A DNA stretch of 64,000 nt from Lathyrus oleraceus (GCF_024323335.1 NC_066581.1:440721816-440785815), one strand, 5' to 3'. Counted from the first letter of the stretch, positions 21,887 through 33,990 are shown. Notes: generated by a model from the letters alone, not told the origin. Numbers and translations are program-made.

Positions 21887-22056
21887 CAGACTGATGAGCG
21901 GCATTCAGACCATGGTTATTTCTATGTTACCATTTATTTTGGTATCCAGGTTAACATTCTTTTTCGGTATTCAGACTGATGAGCGGCATTCAGGCCATGG
22001 TTATTTCTATGTTACCATTTATTTTGGTATCCAGGTTAACATTCTTTTTCAATATT
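21887..22056 (+). repeat. 85-bp tandem duplication (T1 3'UTR)
   Basis: CAGACTGATGAGCGGCATTC starts at 21887 and 21972; the two copies are nearly identical, including CCATGGTTATTTCTATG. M2 has a single homologous copy near 49200-49310 on the minus strand. Confidence 0.9.
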
Positions 22057-22252
22057 CAGACTGACTCTCACCGTACCAGACGGATTCTTCTTTCAAGACC
22101 ACCTATTTGCCGATTCTGACAGGCATTGTTACTTCACTTCACTTCAGTGCAAATTTTCAGGCTTTTATCGTATTCAATCCCTTGATACCTCGAGAGTGCG
22201 AAAGCCGTTGCTATCTTCTTTCCAAGTCTACAGTTGATTGAATAGGGGCAAC

Positions 22253-23602
22253 TATAATACCCCAAAATTTACCCTTCATTTTTCCTGGAAGCATACGCTT
22301 TACACCTCATGCATGCATTCATTTTTAGGTCATTTAGCATTTGCATTTCATCATGGCAATCGGAATCGGATCCAAGAAGCTTGAACATCATCCAGGACAC
22401 TTTGTGGGCTCTATTTAGATGATCAGTCAACACAAGGAAAATACTTGAATTACTTCCAACAGGGGTCTATTCGTCAGTCAAAACGTTAATCTTGAAGGAG
22501 CAAAGGTTTGTTCATGAGCTGTCATTCTCGCTAGGCGAAGCCCACGTGTTTTGAAAAAAAAAACGAAAAGAATAAATAAATAAATAAATAAATAAAAGAA
22601 AAGAAAAAATCTTGGACTTGGACCTCTCTCATTTGAGTCCACAGATCCACAAAAATCAGATTATAAATTCAGAGTTTCAGTGAAACAAAATTCATTCTAT
22701 TCCTATTACCCTGTCTGGGAAAAAGATAGTGAGAGAAGAGCTAACAGAGTTCAGAGCAGCCTCCAAACCCATAAGGGAACTCAACTGCACAGAATCACCT
22801 CTACCTCACATAAACCCTAAAGATTTTTTTGTAAACCTCACGGGTGCAACTCAATTTCAATCAAGCTCTCCAATCAGCTTAGAAGGATCTCTGGGTTTCT
22901 TATCTCTCTAATTGCTGTTACTTAGGATTTTTATCCGCGTGGTTCCTTCGCCAAGGACTGCCTTTTTGCATGAGCATCCCAAACCGTAACCCTTCATTGA
23001 TTTTTCTTCTCCTAAACAAACGTTTACTCCTTCTACTACAGGCGAGTAAGTCTCCAAAGGTCGAGCATCTGGTAGATTGCGTAGTAATGTCGTTCGTCCA
23101 AAACCCAATCCATAACCCCGTAGTTAGCCGAACTACGGCTTGCTCTGATTCTCATTCTAGATCAAATACGTAGGCATAAGACGCGATGTCTTAGCGAGCA
23201 CACATCCCCCCAACCCATAGGTCAGCCGAGCTACGAAGACTCTGATTCTCATATTCAGATGAGATACGTATGTAAGGGATGCGACATCCGCGCGAGTCAT
23301 TTGCATTTAACCCTTTTTTAGTAAATAGCACAAGATAAACTCACACCCTTTAGACAAGAACTACAAAAGTGGATCCCGTAGAGTACTACGGATGCGTAGG
23401 GGTGCTAATACCTTCCCTTCGCATAACCGACTCCCGAACCCAAGATTTGGTTGCGAGACCTTGTCTTTTCCTTTCCTCTTTTCAGGTTTACTTCGAGCGT
23501 TTCCTTTCCCTCCTTTGGGATAAATAACGCACGGTGGTGACTCTTCTGTCATTTTCTTTCGCCGGTTGTTTTTTCGCACACTGTATTTTTCAGGTTGCGA
23601 CA
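22253..23602 (+). mobile_element. LTR C of T1 (3' LTR)
   Basis: Begins TATAATACCCC, a TG-to-TA change of the terminal dinucleotide, and ends GCGACA. About 1,350 bp, with TATAAATTC at 22662 and the hairpin at 23386-23401. It contains about 215 bp missing from LTR B. Followed by CCCCG (target duplication) and then the T0 3'UTR, so its outer border is clear. Confidence 0.88.
23386..23401 (+). promoter_or_regulatory. Conserved AGTA-loop hairpin, LTR C
   Basis: CCGTAG AGTA CTACGG, identical to LTR B, followed by GGGTGCTAATACCTTCCC. Confidence 0.5.
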
Positions 23603-23607
23603 CCCCG
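23603..23607 (+). repeat. Right target-site duplication of T1 (CCCCG)
   Basis: Pairs with TCCCG at 5949-5953; one mismatch. Confidence 0.55.
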
Positions 23608-26096
23608 GTATGAGTAGAAGTCCTCGGTGGAGTAAGCATGTATTCTCGACATAGTTATCTTTCAGATATCTCCTCAGCGGTAGTTGCCTAAAGCAGTTGG
23701 TGAAGGGTGTCTTCCCCTTTTCACTCCCCAGCATGGCACGTGTTGCTGAAGGATTCGTTTTTGATTCCCTCAACCAGGGCAGTCTCCTTCGAGTTGTCTA
23801 CAGTTCATCCCCAGTAGGGTTGTCAGCAGACTATCCGTAGTATGGTAGCTTACAGGCCACCCTCAGTGGAGTTTCCTGATCCTATATTGACATTCGTATC
23901 CCCTCCATGGTTGACGATTTCTTGCAGTATTGGACGGTGATGAGGAAGATGTGTTATTTTCTTCCCCAGCAGAGCAATGGTTCTTTCTTCCCTCAGTAGA
24001 GTTGGTTTCTCCAGCAGTTAGAAGGGAGTGTTTGATATGTGAGTATTTGTTTGGCGTTTGTTCCCCATGGAGTTTTACATCATTCCTCGATAAGTTCCCT
24101 AGTAGTGTTCTTCTACGACGGATCTTATTGACATCCAGTCACCTGTTCCCGAGGATTGTTGGAAAATCCCTGGCAGTGACTCTGCATGTTCCCCAGCTGA
24201 GACTTTGCCTATCCCCAATGGTGGTATATGACTCTTGGTATTTGATTCATCCCCACCAGAATTGATTTCTCCTGTGGCCCTGGCCTTTCTCTTTTGAGAT
24301 GTTATACCGGATGTCCGTTCGAGGCTCTCGAACCTGTTTGTGTTAGATATGTCTGCTTGTCAGTATTAATCATACATAAATCATGCATATACATGTATAA
24401 TTATAGCATTCCGATATTCATGATGCATTCTTTGCCATATATCTTTGCTTGTTATCTGTTGCTATTGGTGAAATGTTCTTCCCCAAGCAGATGTTTGAAT
24501 TTGATCTCTCCATATAGAGTCAGCCCCGTAGGCAGAAAGTGTCTATCTCTCTTTCTCTATTCCCCACTGAGTTATGTCCTCGTGGATGATTATTGCTTCA
24601 GTTTCCTCCCCAGTTGTGTATCGAGATGGAATTAATCCTTTGAGTTATATCCTCATCGGGTTGAGTCTTGTCTGATTGTGTCTTTCTGGTTTGTTCCTAG
24701 ATTGACTCCTTTCTTGTTATCCCCTGCAGTTCCCTGTGGTTTAGTTGTTCAATTCCTCAGTAACCAGTAATGGTTCACCTTTCCCTAGTGGACCTTTGCA
24801 GCCTTCTACCCAGTAACCGGTAGTTGTAAGTCCGGTTTCTGTGGTTTTCTACCCAGTAACCGGTAGATGTAATCCCCTCTTTGTTGGTTATCTTTATCCA
24901 ATATTCAGTATTGATATTCCTTCATTTTGGAGTATTTCACCCAGTAACTGGTGATATATCTCTTGGATAACTGCTCTTATCAGGCATTTTATTCCCGCGA
25001 GTCATCTTTCATTTACCTTTGTTTGGTAATGATTGTTTCTCCCTGTTGATTGGTCATCATTTTATACCTAGGAACTGGTATCCCGATGTCCTTTTCTTTT
25101 CGGTCGATTTATCCTTTATTAACCCAGTAATCGGTTGTGGATAATCTTCCATCCGAGCATGTTATCTACGTTCTGACGGTAATAGATAATATATCTCATA
25201 CGTTCTTCAGTTGAAGTTTTTTTTATTCCCCAGTTGAGTAAGAGTCGTATCTCCCTGTGGAATCGAATGTCCATCCTGTAAGTCGAGTTTTCTTTTTCAT
25301 CCCTCCTTTCGGATGATGAGTGTCTTGGATATTTTCCCAATTCACGCTTGGTTGGTCACCTATTATATGCCCAGTAACCGGTATCCCTGGTGTTCCTCCC
25401 TTCTGCTCCATATTATGACTTTTTGTCCCCTGTGGAGTCAGATTTTCCTGAGTTGAGATGTGCCTTTTAGGTCCTCCTCAAACGTTTTGGATGATCGATA
25501 TCTCTCACCCTTATATCGGTCTTAGATATTCTTTATCCTTGAGTGTGTTGTTCTCTCACCCAGTAACCGGTGTTTTGATGAGATTTCTCTCTTTGAGTTT
25601 ATTACCCAGTAACCGGTAATATCTCGTTGTCTCTTCCTCAACTGAGTCCTTTATGGACGTCCCCGTCTGAGTCCGGATTTTTTATTCGAAGTATCCTTTG
25701 TGGATTGTTTTGCTGTATTGGCATATTCCCCAATACATGCATCTTTGCGTCAGCTCGAGTCTTTCTATTGATTTATTTTCATGGAATCCCTTCGTGTCTC
25801 CCAATAAGTTTTCAAGTCGTGACCTGCTCACGCATTTTTATCGTATTTTCCCCAGAGTCTCTGTCGCCCTGGTGAGTGTGTTACTCCTACGTATTTTTCA
25901 GTTTCTCCTGATTTCTTTTCCTTTGAGGTAGTTATTCACCATGAAGATTTTATTTTTGCATGCATATATTTGCATCATGAGGTCTCTTAGGGACCAAAAT
26001 TCGTCTCTTTGTTATTATTTAAGCCCATTCTACCTCGTCGAGACGAAGATTTTAACCTTCATATCTCTGGCTAAAATGACCTTAAATAGGGGCATC
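23608..26096 (+). other. T0 3' untranslated region, second part
   Basis: Resumes the T0 3'UTR after T1. Carries more than a dozen TTCCCCAG(C/T)(A/T)GAG-like words between 23640 and 25870, such as 23949 (CTTCCCCAGCAGAGCAATGG). Between 24757 and 25620 it has about nine copies of a CCCAGTAACCGGTA motif. It ends with the purine tract AAATAGGGGCATC just before the T0 3' LTR. Open frames of 60-113 codons show no homology I recognise. Confidence 0.7.
24757..25620 (+). repeat. Dispersed CCCAGTAACCGGTA motif array
   Basis: Copies occur near 24757 (variant), 24809, 24852, 24938 (variant AACTGG), 25068 (variant), 25121 (AATCGG), 25370, 25559 and 25606. Spacing is irregular, 45 to 250 bp, unlike a tandem repeat. 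TAACCGGTA contains the palindrome ACCGGT. Function unknown. Confidence 0.75.
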
Positions 26097-27348
26097 TGTA
26101 AGACCCTGATTTTGACCCTAAGATCCCTCATGGCATCGTATCATTTGCTCATTGCATTGCCTCAAGGATCATAGCATCTTTGGCTCCTTAACCCTAGGGG
26201 TGGGACTTGTGTGAGTGGTTTGAAACCACCAAGCATGCTTGAATTGTATATTATTGCTTTTATTATTTTGTTTAATAACCAAAAGCACAAAAATATGTCA
26301 CTAACTCTTTTTGTTTTGAAGCTCAAGTGATCATGTGCTCCCTTTGCTCCTATGAGGCTCCAAAGCTTAATGAAGTGGCTAGATGAAGATGAGAACAAGC
26401 ATGACAATGGTCGACAAAGTTCCTAATCATCATATATATGTCTCTCAAGTATCTCAATTTGCCAATTTGATCAAGATAACCCAAAGGCCTTGAGGATTGT
26501 TTCCCAAGGAAACCCTAATTCAACTATGCTTTGACTGTGCCTTGCTCATGAAGCAACCTCAACCTATGATCAAATGCAATCAATGGAAGTTCTTTCATTC
26601 ATTATTTTATGCATATATGAGCCTATTTGAGTATCCTCAATCATACATTCATCAAGATTTGAAGTTTGACTTTGAGAAGTTGACCAGTCAAGTCATCTGA
26701 CTAAACTGAGGATCCCTGAGACCTAACTTTTGATGTGTTTGTCAAATGAAGATGACCCCAAGAGAAAAAATGTTCTTAAGAACCATATGAACAACTTTAA
26801 TGTTCATCACAAATCCATTTGAAACTTGGAAGGTCATCATTCATTTCAAAACATTATAGGTCAACTTCCCAAGGACCTAACTTCCTTATTTTTAATGATT
26901 TTGAGGTGATATGAATTGAACTGGAAAGCTTAAGATGTTTACTTAAAATATTATATTGGACAAAATTTCATAATCGTAAAATAAACACATGTGATAATAC
27001 AAAACATTATAGGTCACTTTGGACCAAAACCATTGAATTAAAAAAATATCAAACTTCAAGTGCCCATAACTTTCTGATTAAAAATCCAAATGATGCAAAA
27101 TTTAAGTCTATATTAATCATCTTGAAAAGATATACAACTTTGATGTTGGAGGTTTTTCCATTTGAGGATTGCATCATTGAATTAGAATGGCTTGAATTTG
27201 CTTGATTTTGGCAAAAAAATTCAAAGGGAACCTAAACATGTTTTGTACCCTAAACTTCACAACCAGTTTTCATAAATTTCCAAACTCCAAATGGATTTTT
27301 TCCCAACATAACTTTTGTTTCTTATTACAAGAGCTTTCCAACCATTAC
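26097..27348 (+). mobile_element. T0 3' LTR, 5' part
   Basis: TGTAAGACCCTGATTTTGACCC directly follows the polypurine tract. The start resembles P1 (40836) and the reverse of 1-3955. It is broken at 27348 by A1; the other part of the LTR lies at 34987-35758. Non-coding. Confidence 0.85.
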
Positions 27349-28999
27349 TGATGCGGTACTTTTCGCAAGTGTACGAACGCGTCAGAGTAATATAAAAGAT
27401 TGTCGAATACACAAAGACCAAGTGTCAATCTATCGTTATCTATTGTTATGGTGTTTATCAAAGGCAATAAAAATATGTGTTTTTAGAGTGTGCAATGGAA
27501 AGTATAGTGTTGAACAAAGTTTAATTAATAAAGACAGGGTCGAATGTAATTCACATAATCAATTAATAATCCAAGTACTTGTTAATAGAGCTACTTATGG
27601 GCAATGTTTCCTACTTTGAAAAGAACTAATTTAACGGGAACTGTCGCTTTCGCGTATTCAGAACCGAGTTGAACTCCCTAATCAAACCCTCTTATTATCA
27701 CTTATAAAAAGGCGTGCATTGTGTTAGAGTAGTAAACCTATTTTTAAGAAATATAGTATCTTGACTATGTTGAAAAGTATTATAACCTGGATTTCTTAAC
27801 CAAAAGAGGTTCTTACGAACCAGACTCTAAACTTATAAACGCGTCCGAAAATAGTTTTAAAATCTTTTTTATTCTTAAATTAAAAACTCCTAATGAACTA
27901 AACAAAGCGCTTTTGCTGTTTTTGAAATAGTTGAAAACAATTAAGTTTAGATAGACGTTGGACGGCTTTCGATCTTGCCCAATGGAATTGAAGTGCGGCA
28001 AAACTTAAGTTGAAAGTTAAAATAGCCCTTAAGTGATTCTACGAACAATTGTACGGATTGTCGGTTCAATTACGATCCTTACATTCTAACCTTATAATTT
28101 TAGTTAGACATGGTAAAGTAAAAGTGCATTAATTTAAATAAAAGTAGTGCGAGTGCGGAAAGTAAATAATTTAAAGCGAGTGCGAGGAAATAAATAAAAG
28201 TAAAGCGAGTGCGAGGAAATAAATAATTTAAAGCGAGTGCGGGGAAATAAATAAAAGTAAAGCGAGTGCGAGGAAATAAATAAAGGTAAAGCGAGTGCGA
28301 GGAAATAAATAATTTAAAGCGAGTGCGAGAAAATAAATAAGATAAAGACAAGTAATAAAAACCTGCTCCAATCAGAGGGTTGAGTAAATTGCAAAGCGGA
28401 AATGAAAATGGCGGCAGGATTAACTTCCTTCCAAAGTGCTCCAAACTCGATTACAAACTCTATCAGAGACTCAATTACACAATTATGGTAACACTCCAAT
28501 GCGAAGCGATTACCACTTTAAAATACTGAATATATGCCTAAGTGAAACAAAGTTGCTCTGAGTTTGCCTCTGTTCTAAGTTTGGATGATTGAAAAAGTGA
28601 TTTCGAGTTTCTATTATAAGCAAGTAAAAAGATGGAAATTACAAGGATGCCCTTCAACTTGAAAATGGGAGGGAAAACTTTTCCTCTTGTGGCGCCCGTC
28701 ACAAGACCATTCTGAGGCGCCTTAGTGGAAGTAGTGGGGAACGTGGCAGTTGAGGGAAGTTGAGCTTGGACACGTCATGGCAGGGTCTATGGCGCCAGCC
28801 ATGGGGGGAGCCACAAGTACAAAATGCTGAATTTTAGGGTTTTTGGCTCTTTTTCGCTCATTTTCTCGATCGGGGCTCCGATTAAAGTAAAAATCTGAAA
28901 ACAAAGAAAAACATAGTAATAACACAACAAAATAGCAATAAAACAACTAGAATGCATGTGAAATCGGAGTCGAAAATACGTTAAATTTTAGTGTTATCA
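27349..28999 (-). mobile_element. A1 3' LTR
   Basis: On the minus strand it starts TGATAACACTAAAA (28999) and ends ...CATCA (27349); 1,651 bp. The part 27349-28150 matches 34178-34986 closely. It includes a minisatellite at 28142-28340. Confidence 0.85.
28142..28340 (-). repeat. About 29-bp minisatellite in A1 3' LTR
   Basis: Seven units built on AAAGCGAGTGCGAGGAAATA, about 29 bp apart (28147, 28176, 28205, 28233, 28262, 28291, 28319). The right LTR copy stops inside the first unit (GTGCGAGTGC at 34986), so the array sits at a breakpoint. Confidence 0.85.
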
Positions 29000-29049
29000 A
29001 TTACTCACATGACCATTTTTTAATTTTCCATGTGGGAGTTTCAAAGGGC

Positions 29050-29778
29050 TTAATGCTTTTCTCCTGCGGCTAGGTAGTCTAAATTCAAAGTTTTAATGGC
29101 CCAATAGGCCTTATGCTCTAATTCGAACGGTAAGTGACAGGATTTTCCATAGACTAGTTGGTAAGGAGTAGTTCCTATAGGGGTTTTGAAAGCGTTTCTA
29201 TAGGCCCATAATGCTTCTTGAAGCCTCTGAGACCGGTCTCTCCTAGAAATAGAAACAGTTTTCTCTAGGATTTGTTTTATCTCCCTATTAGATACTTCTA
29301 CTTGGCGACTAGTTTGTGGATGGTATGGTGTTGCTACTCTATGCCTAACTCCATATTTTCTTAAATGTTTGTCAAATATTCTCGATATAAAGTGTGATCC
29401 TCCATCACTTATGACTAAACGTGGTGTTCCAAATCTAGGGAATATATAGTTTTTAAATAGTTTGATTACTACCCTAGTGTCGTTTGTGGGTGCAGCTATA
29501 GCTTCAATCCACTTAGACACATAGTCCACAGCTACTAAGATGTGCCTATTTTTTAAGGATGGTGGGAAAGGTCCCATGAAATCTATACCCCATACGTCAA
29601 AGAGTTCTAATTCCTGAATGTTTCTTAGAGGCATTTCATCACGCCTTGAAATGTTTCCAGTGCGTTGGCATCTATCATATTTGACAATGCAAGCATAGAC
29701 ATCATGCCACATGGTAGGCCAGAATAGGCCAACTTGAAGAATTTTGGCGTATGTCTTAGAGGTGCTCGCATGTCCACC
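29050..29778 (-). pseudogene. pol: A1 integrase
   Basis: Minus-strand frame with the finger residues C-x2-C seen as [10 protein letters not shown] (first Cys replaced), then the core [20 protein letters not shown] and [12 protein letters not shown] (D, D, E), and [20 protein letters not shown]. The frame is separated from RNase H by TAA at 29779-29781 and ends at LAAGEKH with no C-terminal domain, so about the last part of integrase is deleted near the 3' LTR. Non-functional. Confidence 0.85.
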
Positions 29779-29781
29779 TTA

Positions 29782-30420
29782 AGGTGCAGAATGACAATGC
29801 TTGCTAATACTATTTACCTCTTCTTCCGGAATGCAATGGTGAAAAATGCCATCTTTACCCCTTTTGAAAAGGAGCGGTTCGTCCCAATAGAAGTTTCTCA
29901 CATCATGGAAGAATTTCTTCTTGCGGTGGTAGTCAAGATCAGGGGGTACTATATCAGCAGCTAGGTAATTAACGAAGTCTGCATACCAGGGTACGTTACT
30001 TATTGCTAAGGAATTTTGGGGATGCTCATCAGGGCTTAGGTTATCATCTTCAAGGGTTTCTACTCTAGCTATCAGTCTATCATAGGCGAAATCATCATTT
30101 ATGGGTACTAGTTCAGGTTTTAGATGTTCTAGCCTAGAAAGGTGATCGGCTACTACATTTTCAGTGCCTTTTTTATCTCTTATGTCTAAATCAAACTCTT
30201 GTAGTAATAGAATCCATCGGAGTAACCTGGGCTTGGCATCTTTTTTACTTAATAGGTAACGAATGGCAGCATGATCGGTGTAAACTATAATTTTTGCTCC
30301 TACTAGATAGGGTCTAAATTTGTCTATAGCGAAAACTACAGCGAGTAATTCCTTTTCAGTTGTTGCGTAGTTAAGTTGGACAGCATCTAGGGTTCTACTG
30401 GCATAATAAATGGCATGTAA
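29782..30420 (-). pseudogene. pol: A1 RNase H and linker, shifted frame
   Basis: Open on the minus strand in a different phase from the protease-RT frame. Recognisable parts: [39 protein letters not shown] and [14 protein letters not shown] (RNase H of Ty3/gypsy), then the linker to integrase with [17 protein letters not shown] one-base loss in an A-run near 30420 separates it from RT. Confidence 0.85.
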
Positions 30421-32309
30421 TTTTTAACTTTCCTTTGTCCTAGAACGGCTCCAACTGCATAATCACTAGTATCGCACATTATCTCAAAAGGTTCTGACCA
30501 ATCTGGTGGTTTCATAATGGGCGCTGAGATTAATGCTTGCTTTAAAAGATTAAATGCGTCATTACATTTTTCATTGAAAATGAATTCAGCATCTTTCATT
30601 AAAAGTCCAATTAAAGGTTTAGTTATTTTGGAGAAGTCCTTAATAAAACGCCGGTAGAATCCAGCGTGTCCAAGAAAGCTTCGGACTTCTCTGATGGTTT
30701 TTGGTGGTTTTACGTTTTCTATAACTTCTATTTTAGCTTTATCTACCTCTATACCTTTTTCAGAAACTATATGTCCTAAAACTATTCCTTCGGTTACCAT
30801 GAAATGACATTTTTCCCAGTTTAGCAAGAGGTTCACCTCCACGCATCTCTCTAGGATTTTCTCAAGGTTAGCAAGGCAATTGTGGAAATCAAATCCGCAA
30901 ACCGAGAAATCACCCATAAACACTTCCATGATACCATCTAGGTAATCTGCAAAGATTGACATCATGCAGCGTTGGAAAGTGGCTGGGGCATTACAGAGGC
31001 CGAATGGCATTCGTCTATAGGCAAAAGTTCCATAAGGGCATGTAAAGGTAGTTATTTTTTGATCTTCGGGGTGGATAGGTATTTGGAAGAATCCAGAGTA
31101 TCCATCTAGATAGAAGAAGTAAGAGTGTCTGGCTAGACGCTCCAACATTTGGTCTATAAATGGTAAAGGGAAATGATCCTTCCTATTTGCTTTATTTAAT
31201 TTTCTATAATCTATACACATCCGCCATCCTCCTTCTAACCGTTTTGCTACATGTTCGCCTTTATCGTTTTGCACGACTGTGATGCCTCCCTTTTTAGGTA
31301 CTACATGCACAAGGCTCACCCACTTACTATCCGAGATCTGATAGATTATACCTGCCTCAAGTAACTTAAGAACTTCCTTTTTAACAACATCACTCATTAT
31401 AGGGTTTATTCTTCTTTGATGTTCTCTGGGGGGTTTTGAATCTTCTTTGAGCGAAATCTGATGCATGCATACGGATGGGCTTATACCTTTCAGGTCAGAG
31501 ATATTATATCCTAAGGCTGAGGGATATCTTCGTAAAACGTCTAAAAGTTGGTTCGTTTCCTCTTGGCTCAAGGTAGCACTGACTATAACTGGACGGTTCA
31601 TCTTTTCATCGAGGAACTCATATCTCAGGTTCTTAGGCAGTTCCTTAAGTTCTAAGGTTGGTTTCTTAGGGCATGCCATAGGATCTGGAGTAAGGGATAA
31701 ACATTCGTAAAGGTTATCATTGATGTAGGGTTTCTTAAAGTCATCATCTTCCCTTATGAGAGTTGATGGTAAATTAATTGTTTTTATAATTTCTTCTTGT
31801 TCTAATTCTCTAACACACTCATCAATGATATCTAAGGCATAACACGCGTCTCCCATCACAGGTGCCATAAGGAACTTCGAAAGTATAAATTCTATTTTCT
31901 CGTCACCTACCTCAAATGTCAAATTTCCTTTCTTGACATCTATTATGGCTCCTGCAATCGATAAGAATGGTCTACCTAGAAGGATTGGTATATCATTGTC
32001 CTCTTTGATGTCCATGACAACAAAGTCAGTAGGGATAAATAACTGACCTATCCTAACAGGGACATCTTCCAAGATGCCTATCGGATATTTAACAGATCTA
32101 TCGGCTAACTGAAGTGACATCTTAGTGGGCTGTAATTCTCCTAAGTTTAACCTCTCACAAACTGCTAAAGGCATTAGGCTCACACTAGCTCCTAAGTCTA
32201 TAAAAGCTTTTTCGATGACATGATTACCCAAAAGGCAAGGAATGGAGAAATTTCCAGGGTCTTTATCTTTCTTTGCTAATTTGTCCTCGGAAATAGCATT
32301 ACATTCCAA
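30387..32309 (-). pseudogene. pol: A1 protease and reverse transcriptase
   Basis: A 640-codon open frame. Protease: FIDLGASVSLMP at about residue 37 (DLG in place of DTG/DSG, seen in Athila) and PILLGRPFLS near 108. RT from about residue 280: WVSLVHVVPKKGG, GGWRMCIDYRKLNKA, YSGFFQIPI, AYRRMPFGLCNAPATFQRCM. The catalytic box reads FMGD: the first Asp of F-x-D-D is Gly (GGT, 30912-30914), which should abolish polymerase activity. The RNase H start SDYAVGAVLGQRK ends in frameshift. The length is near normal for this stretch. Confidence 0.92.
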
Positions 32310-33990
32310 AGGCTTCGGATCGTCAAGTCTACGTTTGTTGGTAAGGATGTCTTTGAGAAACTTTGCATCAGAAGGTATTTGGGTGATGGCTTCTGTGAAA
32401 GGATTCTACATGAAGTTTTTCTATAACTTTAATAAATTTTTGATACTGTTTATTGATCTGGGTTTGTTTGAGTCTTTGCGGATATGGTATAGGTGGTTTA
32501 TATGGAGGGGGTGGTACGTAAGTTTTATCTTTAGGTTCTTCTCCTTTTTCTCGAACTTCCTGGTTTTCAGATTCCTCTGGTTCCTTTACTTCATTTGTGG
32601 GTTTGGTACATTCCTTAGAAGTTTCGGGTTCACTCAATCTAGGGTTCGGTGGCTCATCATAAGCGTTCCCACTTCGTAGGGTAATGGCATTGGCTTGTCC
32701 TCTCGGATTTTGTTAAGGTTGTCCAGGGAATTGTCCTCCAGGTGTGGTCTGAGGGGCATGGTTTAAAGCTACCTGAGAGATCTGGGTTTCAAGCATCTTA
32801 GTATGAGTAACTATTTGGTCAACCTTGGTTCCTAACTGAGTAATAAATTCGTTAACATGAATGTTCTGGTTCATGAACTCCTTGTTTTGTTGGGTTTGAG
32901 CGGTGATAAAATTTTCCATAATTTTCTCAAGGCTCGGCTTTGGTGGCACATGTTGCATAGGTTGATTTGATCTAGGGGCTTGATAACTAGGTCTCGGAGG
33001 TGCATTATTTTGGATAGGGTTATTGTTTTTATAGGAGAAGTTCGGGTGATCCCTCCCTCCATCTAGGGTTGTAGGTATTCGAGTATGGGTTCCCTTGGGC
33101 GTAGTTCACTTGCTCAGAGTGGGTTTCGTTTAATAGACTGCATTCTGCAGATTGGTATCCTTTGGGTCCGTATATCTCACAATCTGACGAAACAGCGGCT
33201 ACAATATTCGGGTTTATGCACATATGCTCGACCTTAAGGGCTAATGCGTCCATTTTAGCTTGCATCATGTCTATAGAGCTTAGTTCATGCACTCCTCCCT
33301 GGGCTTCCTTCTTCTCAACTGTCACTCGTTCGACTCCCCATGATTGATGGTTTTGAGCCATATCTTCGATGAGGGCACTAGCTTCAGGATAAGGTTTGTT
33401 CATCAGAGCACCACCTGCGGCAGCGTCGATGGTCATCTTTGTGTTGTAATGAAGTCCATTATAGAAGGTTTGAATGATTAACCAATTTTCTAAACCATGA
33501 TGTGGGCATGCTCTTAACAACTCTTTGTATCTCTCCTAAGCTCCGAACAACGATTCTCCTTGGTTTTGGGTAAATCTAGTTATATGGTTTCTAAGAACGG
33601 CGGTCTTACTCGGGGGAAAGTATCTAGCAAGAAAAACTCTTCTAAGGTTATCCCAAGTCGTAATGGAACTGGGTGGAAAGGAATCTAACCATGATAGGGC
33701 TTTATCTCTGAGGGAAAAAGGGAATAATCTTAAACGTATTGCCTCAGGAGAAGCTCCATTGGTTTTAAAAGTGTCTGCTAATTGAAGAAATATTTTTAAA
33801 TGTTGGTTTGGGTTCTCAGTAGCGAGACCTGCGAATTGTCTTTGTTGCACTAGTTGCAACAGGGATGGTTTAAGTTCAAAATTATTAGCTGGGATGGTTG
33901 GGTTTACTATACTAGAACTAGGTTCTTCATTTGATGGTTGAGCGAAACCTTAAGAGGTCTTTGGTTTTGATCTTCGGCCATAACTCTCTT
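32310..33990 (-). pseudogene. gag: A1 gag
   Basis: Broken into several minus-strand frames: 33859-33536 (Retrotrans_gag, LRLFPFSLRDKALSWLDS and FLARYFPPSKTAVLRN), 33520-33029 (ERYKELLRACPHHGLENWL, MTIDAAAGGALM), 32958-32713 (Gln-rich, LEKIMENFITAQTQQN) and 32637-32368 (acidic, then Pro-rich VPPPPYKPPIPYPQRL). TAG at 33537-33539 probably replaces TGG (Trp). A probable start lies near 33980 (MAEDQNQRPL). Structural particle protein; several frameshifts make it dead. Confidence 0.85.

Larger units (their letters stand above)
20433..22252 (+). other. T1 3' untranslated region, second part
   Basis: Continues T1 to the polypurine tract. From 20640 to 21370 it contains about a dozen TTCCCCAGCAG-like words, for example 20709, 20763, 20799, 21115 and 21363. 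Then follow the 68-bp and 85-bp tandem repeats. The tract GAATAGGGGCAAC (22240-22252) precedes LTR C. ORFs of up to 241 codons are open because the repeats lack stops, not because of protein homology. Confidence 0.7.

Noticed and set aside
21339..22064. 241-codon ORF of repeated FRSKKFPTFRSMQL type, possible repeat protein
   Set aside because: The 68-bp repeat is open in all three frames and lies between pol and the 3' LTR; explained by the tandem array.
28100..28444. ORF with repeated FPRTRFTFIYF as membrane protein
   Set aside because: Translation of the 29-bp LTR minisatellite.
28999..29040. A1 polypurine tract
   Set aside because: The bases next to the 3' LTR (minus strand GGTCATGTGAGTAAT) are not purine-rich; the 3' internal end is deleted or altered.
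29050..32309. Integrated pararetrovirus (RT next to protease)
   Set aside because: LTRs, tRNA-Asp PBS and a DDE integrase show an Athila retrotransposon; no movement or coat protein region.
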